Below are positions 37,423 through 46,700 of a stretch of DNA of 64,000 bases, piece after piece. The notes under the pieces are model-generated. The model was not told the origin of the DNA. It worked only from the letters and a program-made list of their open reading frames with translations, and did no database searches. Each line of letters starts with the position of its first letter. The stretch's first letter is position 1. Source of the DNA: Lachnospiraceae bacterium (GTDB lineage: Bacteria > Bacillota > Clostridia > Lachnospirales > Lachnospiraceae); the NCBI GenBank assembly GCA_024403615.1, contig JAKSRM010000004.1, positions 1 through 64,000 on the forward strand, read 5' to 3'. A program made the translations under genes and the position numbers.

Positions 37423-39060
37423 TTATAGATTAAAAGATGGTGGATTCTCTTTGCAATAAGACATCCAATTTCCATTTTCAATAATCTCCTCTCTCGCCAA
37501 TTCCCGGAATAATTGCTTTCGGTCCATCTGACCGTACTCATATTGCCACTTGGCAGATTCATAAAGGTCAGACATCTTTGCATGGTCAATGGTTTTCCGC
37601 TCAAAAGAGAGTTTCCCGTAATAGTTGGCAAGGAAAACCGTAATAGCCGATACTCCGCCAAGAAGAATTTTCATTAAAGCAAGAACCGTGAGCCCATACT
37701 CCTGATTCTGGATTGCGAGATTTAGAAATGACATTTTAACAAGCTCATATTCTAAGGATGACTTTAGGAATAATTCCATTGCAAAAACAATTACAAACAA
37801 AGCAACAGAGGCAATTAACAGCCATTTTGTGGCCCGTTCATTGATTTTATGTTTATGGTCATCCCGTTGAAATGCTTTTTTATGATAGTCCAGCTGACCA
37901 TCGATCCAATCGATTTTTATCTGTTCCTCGGAAACTGGTTGTTGCTGTGGATTTCCGATACACAGCGCAGACACCGCCTCTTTTATCCAGGTGGATTCTC
38001 TCTTTTGGGTCCACGTGAATTCATTGCCTACATTCTCTTTTAAGCCCAATGCCGTCAGATAAAACTGAACACGCATGGTTTCCGAAAGTAACCGGTACTG
38101 AAGATATTTATCATGAAAATTTTTCTTTTTTACAAAAACAAATGCTGCCAGGTAAATAAGAATCAGAAGTCCATAACCTAGCAGAAAAAGATTTAGTTCC
38201 AATTCATCGTATAAAAGAAAGAATAAAACAAGCAAAAAGCCGAAGATCGAGAAGCATTTAATAGCTTTCAAATATTGTCGTTGACATTTCATGGACAACC
38301 GGTCTGCAACATTGTAAAGAATGTTTAGCCGTTTTAACCAGGAGTTCTTCGGAACAGACTCTGCGGATAGCAAGGAATAACTTTCTGAAGAATCGTCCGG
38401 CAAGCTTTCCGCATCTTTATTAAATTCATCGGTACGGGAAAGAATCTCTTTCAGGGAACCAGCTTCCTCCTCAATTAATTTCGAAGTAACAGGTCTGTCA
38501 TCTTTTGAATCACGTCTCAACGTAAGAATATGGATAACTGCACCGTCATTGGCCGCACGGAAATGACGGTTCCCATCGTCATATTTTTCCTGAAGCATAA
38601 ATCCTACGGTCTCTGCCGTTCCGCAGCCATCCGGTTTTCCCTCAGCCCCATCCCATAAAGCAAGCAATACCTGGCAGTGGGAAGCTACATAAATGCCTGC
38701 CTGACGGTAAAGATAATCCCGGCCTTCTTTTCTAGGCTCAGTAGATGGTGCGACAAAAACATCCTCTGCCTTCGAAATCAAGTTATTATAATCAATCCGT
38801 TCCTCTTCAGAAAAGTCCTTGGAATATTCTTCCTGGTCCATCGGCAAAGGACAAATCAGGGATATGTCAAGAGCGAGGGCCTCTTCTGCACAGATGGTAT
38901 CCGCCCCACATGCAAGAGAATTGAGCATTTTCAATTCCGAATGGGAATATTCTGTTTTTAATTTTTGAAGTTCGGTGTGAACCATTTCACGAATTTGGGG
39001 AATGTCCTGCTGTCGCAGGTCCCTGTGACCGGTTACACCGATAACAATAGGTATTTTCAA
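37423..39060 (-). CDS. SLOG-domain protein with four transmembrane segments (SLATT-like)
   Basis: A 545-residue protein starting at TTG, supported by AGAGGTG six bases upstream. Residues 1-~185 form a SLOG (SMF/DprA-LOG) Rossmann-like nucleotide-binding domain, with IGVTGHRDL, LACGADTICAEEAL, LALWDG and GCGTAETVGFM. A linker leads to two hydrophobic hairpins at ~267-310 and ~412-480. The first is followed by KYLQYRLLSETMR, resembling the helix after the hairpin in SLATT effector domains. I infer a membrane effector gated by a nucleotide ligand bound to the SLOG domain. It sits between the HD-RyR gene (17-base gap) and the TIR gene (40-base gap). Confidence 0.85.
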   Translation of the reverse strand: MKIPIVIGVTGHRDLRQQDIPQIREMVHTELQKLKTEYSHSELKMLNSLACGADTICAEEALALDISLICPLPMDQEEYSKDFSEEERIDYNNLISKAEDVFVAPSTEPRKEGRDYLYRQAGIYVASHCQVLLALWDGAEGKPDGCGTAETVGFMLQEKYDDGNRHFRAANDGAVIHILTLRRDSKDDRPVTSKLIEEEAGSLKEILSRTDEFNKDAESLPDDSSESYSLLSAESVPKNSWLKRLNILYNVADRLSMKCQRQYLKAIKCFSIFGFLLVLFFLLYDELELNLFLLGYGLLILIYLAAFVFVKKKNFHDKYLQYRLLSETMRVQFYLTALGLKENVGNEFTWTQKRESTWIKEAVSALCIGNPQQQPVSEEQIKIDWIDGQLDYHKKAFQRDDHKHKINERATKWLLIASVALFVIVFAMELFLKSSLEYELVKMSFLNLAIQNQEYGLTVLALMKILLGGVSAITVFLANYYGKLSFERKTIDHAKMSDLYESAKWQYEYGQMDRKQLFRELAREEIIENGNWMSYCKENPPSFNL

Positions 39061-39077
39061 AAAGCACCTCTTAGAAT

Positions 39078-40901
39078 TTATTTCATACGGTATAATCTTA
39101 CCCCATCATAGATATTTAAAAGGGACAGCATGGCATTCATTGGCTGAACATCTTTATCCTGTTCCTCTTTATCCAGCATAATGTAATGAAGCTTTGCGGC
39201 TTCCGGTAAAAGCTTTCCATCCACAAGAAATTCCTCGGAAATCATGTCTTTATGCCTACGTTGTCTTTCCCTTTCATCTCCGGAAAGGTCACCGTATTTC
39301 CAGCCCATTTCCAGATGTTCTTTCAGCCATCTTTCATGCTCCATAGGTCCTATTTTCCGACATTCCGCTTCGGTAAATTCGGTAAGTTCTTCGTAATCTA
39401 CTTCTTTGTCAGTATAAAAGGCTCCAATTGCGTTTAGGTATTCATCAAAAGTTTTTGCCTGATTAATGTTGGAAAGCTTATATTCCAGAGACAGATCTTC
39501 GAACATAGTCTGGAATTCCTCGGTCTTTTCTGTAAGAAAATCATTCGCATTTCCTTCCTCCAAGGCTTGTTTCCAGTCTTCTCCCAGATTCCATCTTCCA
39601 TTTAAAGCCACGGCAAAATTATAAAGGCTCATAAAGTTGCTGCTGGAAAGATAGGTATGCTTCCTTCCCTGAGTCCTTGGCTTCCATTCAATTTCAGAAG
39701 CAAGTCCCACCATTTCCGTGAAAACAATGCTGGCAATGTCTTCATCAAAAGCCGGCTTTCCAGGAGCTTTATTTTTAAGATTTTTCTCCTTGTACCGTTG
39801 ACTTTCATCGTAAATATAGGTTGCCTTGATTTCACTTTCCGCAAATTCAAAGCTACAATCCATCGGCTGAAGTTCCGCTCTGGAATTGCGTCCATATGCC
39901 GTTCGATCCCAACATTGAAGTTCATCGCAAAGCATTAGCATATATCCCAGAGGAAGGAGCTCTGCTTTCAGAGGAATATTTCCATCCTCCTTATAATGTG
40001 CAACACAGAACTTATACATGCTGTTATGGAGAATAATCGAGCTTAAAGCGTCAATATCTGCTTCGGTCAACTCATACTTCATTTCTTCATACAGTTTCTT
40101 AAATAAAACAATTGCACTGAAATAGGCATGATCCATGAAGTAATTAAAATCTTCTGGATATCTCGGTTTCCGGATAATAACATCCAGAATATAGTCGTAA
40201 TCAAAGTTGTAAGTTTTTCCAAGATGATCGGAAATGTTCTTTGCCAGGATTTCATTTGCAGCGCCAGAATAAGCCTTTACGGAATGATATGCCAGATATG
40301 GTCTTTCCGAACGATTTTCTTTATTTACTTCAAAGTAGGACACCGCCTGCTCGAACGGAAGTTCCAGTGGATATCCAATATCATGAAACAGAGAGGTTAA
40401 CCCCCAGTATCTAAGAAAATGATGGGCCGCCTCCGGTGAATCACCGCCTTGCTCCAGCTTATAAAAGTCCGCATAAATATCCCGGTACTTTTTATTTGTT
40501 TCAAAAATCGCCAGACCCAAAGCAAATACATATACCGAATGGGAATAATGGTCTCTATGCTTCATAAGAAGGGAACTTCCATTACTTTCGAATTCCGAAA
40601 GGAGCTCTACCAGCGTTCTGGATTTTCCATATTCTCCGATAAACATTTCAATAAAACAAAAGTATACATCGAAGGCGTCCTTTGCAGTACCGGAAGCCAG
40701 AAAATGCTTCAGAGACACTTCCAGACACAGCCGGTCGGTGTCCATTTGCATATTGTAAGGAATCTGATTTTCTTTTATGCTTTTTCCCAGATAAATGCCA
40801 TTTTTTATTTCCTCTGCCGTTTTTTTCTCATCATAGCGAAGGCCTTCGCAACGCTCATGCACAAATTTTGCAGCAGCGTCGGTTAAACATAATCCCTTCA
40901 T
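39078..40901 (-). CDS. HD-domain protein with C-terminal RyR domain
   Basis: A 607-residue cytoplasmic protein. An HD-superfamily region has DHYSHSV (His118, His121) and LFHDIGYP (His173-Asp174), a metal-binding phosphohydrolase-like pattern. Residues ~511-600 match the RyR (ryanodine receptor repeat) domain: EHERWLKEHLEMGWKYG, a basic stretch, then KEEQDKDVQPMNAML. Prokaryotic RyR domains are known mainly from nucleotide-linked conflict systems. It is the first gene of the three-gene operon, with ribosome binding site GGAAAGGA. I infer a regulator or signal-degrading enzyme. Domain calls come from motif reading only. Confidence 0.82.
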   Translation of the reverse strand: MKGLCLTDAAAKFVHERCEGLRYDEKKTAEEIKNGIYLGKSIKENQIPYNMQMDTDRLCLEVSLKHFLASGTAKDAFDVYFCFIEMFIGEYGKSRTLVELLSEFESNGSSLLMKHRDHYSHSVYVFALGLAIFETNKKYRDIYADFYKLEQGGDSPEAAHHFLRYWGLTSLFHDIGYPLELPFEQAVSYFEVNKENRSERPYLAYHSVKAYSGAANEILAKNISDHLGKTYNFDYDYILDVIIRKPRYPEDFNYFMDHAYFSAIVLFKKLYEEMKYELTEADIDALSSIILHNSMYKFCVAHYKEDGNIPLKAELLPLGYMLMLCDELQCWDRTAYGRNSRAELQPMDCSFEFAESEIKATYIYDESQRYKEKNLKNKAPGKPAFDEDIASIVFTEMVGLASEIEWKPRTQGRKHTYLSSSNFMSLYNFAVALNGRWNLGEDWKQALEEGNANDFLTEKTEEFQTMFEDLSLEYKLSNINQAKTFDEYLNAIGAFYTDKEVDYEELTEFTEAECRKIGPMEHERWLKEHLEMGWKYGDLSGDERERQRRHKDMISEEFLVDGKLLPEAAKLHYIMLDKEEQDKDVQPMNAMLSLLNIYDGVRLYRMK

Positions 40902-40924
40902 TTTTCTTTCCTTTCCATAAAATC

Positions 40925-40957
40925 AATAAAAGGCGCCTTCCTAAAGAAGGTGCCTTT
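40925..40957 (-). terminator. Terminator of the suf operon
   Basis: Stem GAAGGTGCCTTT / AAAGGCGCCTTC (one wobble) with a five-base loop, then TTTTATTGATTTTAT on the minus strand. It lies 12 bases after the sufB-like stop and only 27 bases before the HD-RyR start. Confidence 0.88.
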
Positions 40958-40969
40958 CGATTCTTTCTG

Positions 40970-41896
40970 TTATTTCAGGAAGCCTGCAATGATTTCCTGC
41001 TCTGCCTCTTCCTCGGTAAGGCCTAAGGTCATGAGCTTAATCAACTGCTCGCCTGCAATCTTTCCGATGGCTGCTTCATGGATTAAAGCAGCATCCAGGT
41101 CGTTGGCCGTGATTTCCGGCGATGCGCTAATTTTCGCATTGTCCATAATGATGGCGTCGCATTCCGTATGGGAAGCGCATTTTGCATTACCAACAATGTC
41201 TGCCTTAAAGGTCTGAGTGGAATCATCCTTCGCAACGGCCCTACTAATCAGGTCGCAAGAGGAATCCAGGCCGTCCATGATTACGCTGAATACTGCGTCT
41301 GCATGCTGGCTTCCATGGGTCATAAGCTTATCTCTTACAACCAGCTTCGCACCTTCGCCCTTCAGAACAGCTTTGGTATCACGTAAGGTATCGTCGATGC
41401 CCTTAATCTGGGTGGTTTCCATTTCCATGTATCCGCCTTCTTCAATCTCTACGATTGTGGTCGGATTCATAACATTCTTTCCAGGAGCATTCGGATCATT
41501 CTCGCCATAATGCTTTTCAATATATTTTACTCTGGCATTTTTGCCTACGTGGAAGGAATGGATACCGTCGTGCTGGCTGGTCTGGTCACCACAGTTGTGG
41601 ATACCACAGCCGGCAACGATAGTAACATCGCTGTCCTCGCCAATGTAAAAGTCGTTATAAACTAAATCCTTCAGACCGCTTTCGCTAATGATAACCGGAA
41701 TATGAAGACTCTCATTTTTTGTGCCGGGCTTAATAATGATATCGATGCCCGGTTTGTCTTCTTTGGAAACAATATCTATATTGGCAGTCGTATTGCGGCT
41801 TTCTGTTTTTCCGTTAGCACGAATGTTGTATGCGCCCTCCGGAACCTCATGAATGTCAGCAACTTGCTGAAGTATATCTTTTTGAATCTGATCCAT
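40970..41896 (-). CDS. sufB: SufB/SufD-family Fe-S cluster assembly protein
   Basis: A 308-residue SufB/D-type beta-helix scaffold, much shorter than SufB (~470). It matches the short form paired with SufC in minimal two-gene SUF systems of anaerobes and archaea. A family-like segment is HTECDAIIMDNAKISASPEI near residue 240, followed by AALIHEAAIGKIAGEQL. It follows sufC with a 15-base gap. No sufS, sufU or sufD is present. It probably builds [4Fe-4S] clusters with SufC. Confidence 0.92.
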   Translation of the reverse strand: MDQIQKDILQQVADIHEVPEGAYNIRANGKTESRNTTANIDIVSKEDKPGIDIIIKPGTKNESLHIPVIISESGLKDLVYNDFYIGEDSDVTIVAGCGIHNCGDQTSQHDGIHSFHVGKNARVKYIEKHYGENDPNAPGKNVMNPTTIVEIEEGGYMEMETTQIKGIDDTLRDTKAVLKGEGAKLVVRDKLMTHGSQHADAVFSVIMDGLDSSCDLISRAVAKDDSTQTFKADIVGNAKCASHTECDAIIMDNAKISASPEITANDLDAALIHEAAIGKIAGEQLIKLMTLGLTEEEAEQEIIAGFLK

Positions 41897-41911
41897 CTTG
41901 TACCTCTTCTA

Positions 41912-42634
41912 TTAATTCTGATAAAATTTGCAGCCTGCAGTTCCCTTAAGTAATTCTGGTAAAATCTCGTCCTTCTTATCATAAGCTACGATTTCACCAT
42001 CCTTAATAACTACGATTTCATCTGCAATATCAAGAATTCTTTCCTGATGGCTGATAATTAAAATGTTGCGGTCTCTTTCCGCTCTCATCTTTTCAAATAC
42101 CTTAATAAGATTGGAGAAGCTCCACAGATCGATGCCTGCTTCTGGTTCATCCAAAACGCTTAATTTCGTATCTCTGGCAATTAACTGTGCAATTTCAATT
42201 CTCTTTAATTCGCCACCAGATAAGCTGCCATCTACGTCTCTGTCGATGTAGTCTCTTGCGCAAAGACCTACTTCGCTTAAGAACTCGCAAGCCTGTGCAA
42301 CGGTCGTTTCTTTGCCTGCTGCTAAAGTCATTAAATCTTTTACTTTGATGCCCTTAAATCTTACAGGGGACTGGAACGCAAAACTGATTCCCATTTTCGC
42401 ACGGTCTGTAATAGACATATGAGTAATATCTACACCGTCAAAAAGAATCTGGCCTTCCGTTGGTTCATAAATACCTACAATTAATTTCGCCAAAGTAGAT
42501 TTGCCGCCACCGTTTGGTCCGGTAATGGCAATGAACTTTTTATCATCAATCTTTAAACTGATGTTTTTGATAATTTCTTTATTTACATTATTTTCGTCTA
42601 CAACCTGAAACGAAACATTCTTTAACTCTAACAT
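41912..42634 (-). CDS. sufC: SufC-type ABC ATPase
   Basis: A 240-residue cytosolic ABC ATPase of Fe-S assembly. Walker A GPNGGGKST, signature LSGGELKRIEIAQ, Walker B LSVLDEPEAGID and the H-loop His in ILIISHQERIL are all intact. It overlaps the upstream S66 peptidase gene by seven bases and has GGGAGG within that gene as its ribosome binding site. Confidence 0.95.
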   Translation of the reverse strand: MLELKNVSFQVVDENNVNKEIIKNISLKIDDKKFIAITGPNGGGKSTLAKLIVGIYEPTEGQILFDGVDITHMSITDRAKMGISFAFQSPVRFKGIKVKDLMTLAAGKETTVAQACEFLSEVGLCARDYIDRDVDGSLSGGELKRIEIAQLIARDTKLSVLDEPEAGIDLWSFSNLIKVFEKMRAERDRNILIISHQERILDIADEIVVIKDGEIVAYDKKDEILPELLKGTAGCKFYQN

Positions 42635-43665
42635 TCAGCCTCCCAATACGTTACGGAACCTTTTCCATTTTCTGCTTCCACTTTCGTCCTAGCGCCGTTT
42701 ATCATAACAAACTGCGGGCCCTTATGTCCAACATCTGCATCCATGATGATCGGAACATTTAAATCTCCTAACCGCTCCATCAAAACTTCTTTGTAGGAAG
42801 GAAGAGGCGTTCCATCATAGTTTTCTGCCCGATAGAACAGCGGCCGGCCAAATACGAAGCCTTTCGCGCCCTCAAACCATCCAGAAATTTTTAATTTCCA
42901 TAGGCCTTCCATAAGCTGTTCGAAACCTAAGTCGAAACTTTCCAGATACCAGATAATTCCGTCTTTTTTATATTTTTCCACAAAGTCCCTGGTGCCGTCA
43001 AAAGGCGTTCCACAGATGTTTAACAACACATCCATGCATCCACCGATCAACCGGCCTTCCATAGAGGCTTTGTTACCATCTAAGGTTTTCCATTCCACAG
43101 GAACCGTAGCGTCATACCCTTCCAGTCCTGTTTCATGGGTTCCAAAACCGTCTTGATAAAAATCAAAACTATTTTGTTTCTTTACCGTTCCTTCTAAAAC
43201 GCCGAAGCCTCTTCTCACACTTATGTCCCAAGGCTCCATGCCAAAATCGGAAAAGTTGCAGCCATAAGCCGTAGCCACATCCGCCTTGGTAGTCAGGTAG
43301 TAAAGAATGGAGGTGTTATCCGAATAGCCCTGAACCCACTTGGGATTCTCGCGGAAAGCTTCCAAATCCACATAAGGGAGCATTTCTGCCAAGAAGTCTC
43401 CTCCGCCGGCGCTGATGATGGCTTTTACTTTTTCGTTTTTCACCAATTCATTAAACTGGGTAGCTTTTTCTGCTCCGCTTCCGCTTCGCCCGAAAGCGTC
43501 AGCTGCTTTAAAAACGTTTTCCGTAAAGGTTACATCGTAACCCATGGCCCTTAACGTTTCGGCGCCATGCTCAAAACGAAACCGTTCCAGTTCATCTTCT
43601 ACCGGATGACTCATGGCCGTTACGCCGATTCCATCATTCTTTTTCAGATATTCCGGAAAAATCAT
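42628..43665 (-). CDS. S66 family LD-carboxypeptidase/MccF-like peptidase
   Basis: A 345-residue serine peptidase of family S66. The nucleophile Ser lies in VQGYSDNTSILYYL, with the family His near the C-terminus (DADVGHKGPQFVMINGA). LdcA members trim the tetrapeptide of murein, and MccF members degrade microcin C7-type adenylates. Sequence reading alone cannot separate these. An upstream TTG is possible but lies too close to the GGAGG, so I chose the ATG. It overlaps sufC. Confidence 0.87.
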   Translation of the reverse strand: MIFPEYLKKNDGIGVTAMSHPVEDELERFRFEHGAETLRAMGYDVTFTENVFKAADAFGRSGSGAEKATQFNELVKNEKVKAIISAGGGDFLAEMLPYVDLEAFRENPKWVQGYSDNTSILYYLTTKADVATAYGCNFSDFGMEPWDISVRRGFGVLEGTVKKQNSFDFYQDGFGTHETGLEGYDATVPVEWKTLDGNKASMEGRLIGGCMDVLLNICGTPFDGTRDFVEKYKKDGIIWYLESFDLGFEQLMEGLWKLKISGWFEGAKGFVFGRPLFYRAENYDGTPLPSYKEVLMERLGDLNVPIIMDADVGHKGPQFVMINGARTKVEAENGKGSVTYWEAEC

Positions 43666-43726
43666 CGTCTTTCGCAAACCTCCATAACATTATAATTCTA
43701 TCAGTTAAACCTTCTTTGTCAAATTA

Positions 43727-46700
43727 TTATTTCAGGCGGATTTCTTTCCCCATTTCGGTAGAATACAGAATCCTCTCCGTAACCTTTTTGCCCTTTGCTG
43801 CCTCTAGAGCTCTCGCATAAGCTTCCTGCTGTGGCGCGTAAATATGAATATAATGGTCCTCCTCGATATTCCGGTCGGTTTTGTAATCTACCAGAACAAT
43901 GTTTCCATCTTCTTCAAAGAAAGCATCGATAATACCTTGAATCAACCGAAGTTCGCCTTTTTCCTCTATCCCCATAACGAATTGCTGCTCCCGGTAGAGA
44001 CAATGGTTCTCGTAAGCTTTCTTCATACGAAGTCCTAAATCCGATTTCAGGAAATGGGTGAAATGCTCTGGCTTTATCAGGTTTTTCTGTTCTTCTGTAA
44101 GTAAGCCTTTCTCCACTAACAGCGCTAGCTGTCTGGAAACATCATCGTTCTCATAATCCAAAAGCTCAAAGACTTTATGATATACGGTTCCTCGTTCCGC
44201 AGCTTTGGAAAGACCGCTTTTCTCGGCCTGGAAGACTTTCGGTTCTTCCTTCTCTTTTTCCCGCTGGCTATCAAAAGCCATGTCCTCGCCCATGGCAGAT
44301 TCTTCTTTTCGCTCCAGCTGGGACGCAGTCATTTTTACCTGGGTCTTCGTAGCCTCTTCGTAAGGATATACATAACTAAATAAGTCTTCCGGAGTTTCCT
44401 CAGCAGCATCGATGATCGCTTTTAATGCGGCTTTCTTTTCTTCCACATTGAACAGCTCCGTTACTCGTTCCACCTCAATGTCTTCGATGGATTTGATTTC
44501 CCAACAAAACGGAACATCGGTCTTTTTCGTCAGACAATCGCCAATCAGATGCAGATAACTTTTATCAGATAAAATAGCCGCCTCGGACATTGGCTCTGGA
44601 GGATTTTCGCAGCCCTTTTCCAACTCCCACCGGGCGATTTGTTTCTGCATCCTTCCATCGGTTCCGGAAATATACAGTTTTTCTTTCGCACGAGTCAGAG
44701 CTACATACAGCAGCCGCATCTCCTCTGCATAAAGGTCTCTCTTTTTCTTTTCTATAATGGTCTCCATAAGGAGGGTTCTTCGTTTCGTTTTTTCTTCTGC
44801 ATCCCGGATTTCAACGCCAACGCCCAGGTCCGCATCTAAAACAATCGGTTTACTATTGTCCCGGTCGTTATATTGCTTTCCAGCTACGGCCAGGAACACT
44901 ACTGGGAATTCCAAGCCTTTGGATTTATGGATGGTCATTAACTGGACGGCATCCAGGTCTGCATTTACCACCTGGGCCTGTCCAAAGTCCATGTCTGCCT
45001 TCTGAATCTCTTCAATATAGCGGATGAAATTGAACAACCCGGTGTACGTTCCTTTGGAGAAATTAGAGGCGAGACTCTGTAAGAATTCTAAGTTTGCTTT
45101 CCGGCTTTCTCCCTGGGGCATAGCAGAAACGATATTGTATAAACCAGAATCTTCCAGCACATATTCCATGAAATAAGGAATATCGAAATAGTTGGAACGA
45201 GCCCGGTATACTTCCAGTTTTTCCATAAACCGACGAATCGACGGATTCTGTTCTGCCATGGCCTGGCAGCCCTGATACATACGGAAAGCGCTACCTTCGT
45301 AGTTCGTTTTTATTTTCGCCAAACCGTTGGCATCTAAGCCCACCACCGGACTGGTAAGGACTGCTGCAAACGGAATATCCTGCAACGGATTATCAATAAT
45401 TCTTAAAAGATTCAAAGCCAGACGAATTTCCAACGTATCAAAGAATCCCTTGTTGGCAGACTTCACCATCGGAATATTCCGGTCCGATAAGCACCGCTCC
45501 AGCTGCGGGTTGTTGGCTGTTCTAGTAAGAATGGCAATATCGGAATAACGGACAGAACCGCTTCCTACCAGCTCTTCTATTTTTTTCGCAATCTCATAAC
45601 TCTCTGCGATTTTTGCGTTTTCGCCACTGCCGTTAATCATCAGAATTTCCGGCGTCATATCAAACAACGGCTCTTCAAATTTCGCCCCGTAAATCAGCGC
45701 ATTCCCGTCATTGTAATCGATGCCTCCTACGGAAGGAGTCATGGTCTGGCTGAAAATCAAATTGGTAAAATCTACCACTTCTTTCCGGCTACGGTAGTTC
45801 TCTCCTAAAATAATGCGCTCACAATTTTCATATGCATCATAGCTATTATATTTTTCAATAAATAATTCCGGACAAGCCAGGCGGAAGCCATAAATGCTCT
45901 GCTTCATATCGCCTACCATAAACACATCCGGTCTTCCGAACCGCTCCGCAGAAAGAGCTGCCACTAAAGCATCCTGAAGACGGTTGGTGTCCTGATACTC
46001 GTCCACAATAATCTGGACCGTCGCCTTGGCAATAGAATCTGCGCTTTCCGTAAAATATGGGTTGCCTTCCTCATCGTAACCAATCAGCACATCCAGAGCG
46101 AAATGGGCAATATCGTTGAAGCCAAAAATGTTCCGCTCTTTTTTCTCAGCCATAAGCCGTTCTCGTAATTCACAGGTCAGGCCGACTAATTCTCTTACGA
46201 TTTCTCCGCAACTTCCCATGTCTTTATACATGGATTCCAGGTCCTGATAGAAGAACCGGTCGTATAGTTTTTTCAGTTCTTCCTTGATAGTTCCATAAGC
46301 GTCTTTCGCCTGCTCTTTCAAGGTTTCATCTACATCTGCGTTTTTTCTTATGGCTTTTAATGACGGCCAGTTATCTAAGGTTTCTTTTATAATAGCGCCC
46401 CGATTATCAAAACAATTGCCGGCAATTTTCTCAAGCGCGTCATTGACATAGGTAAAATTATCCAGATAGTTTTCCGGGCCATAATTCTCGCCACAGATAG
46501 TAATGCCATCAAGACATAAATCCATAATGGATTCTAATTTTGAATTGATAATCTGGGCAAAAAACAGAATCCACAGATTTTCTTCTTTTTCCAAATCCGG
46601 CTGTAAGGTAGCTGCGTCTTCATAAGAAGCCACCAGCATATGAAGCCAGGTATCCGGCGACGGATGGCTTTCCGCAAATCGTAACAGTTCTAAAATCAGC

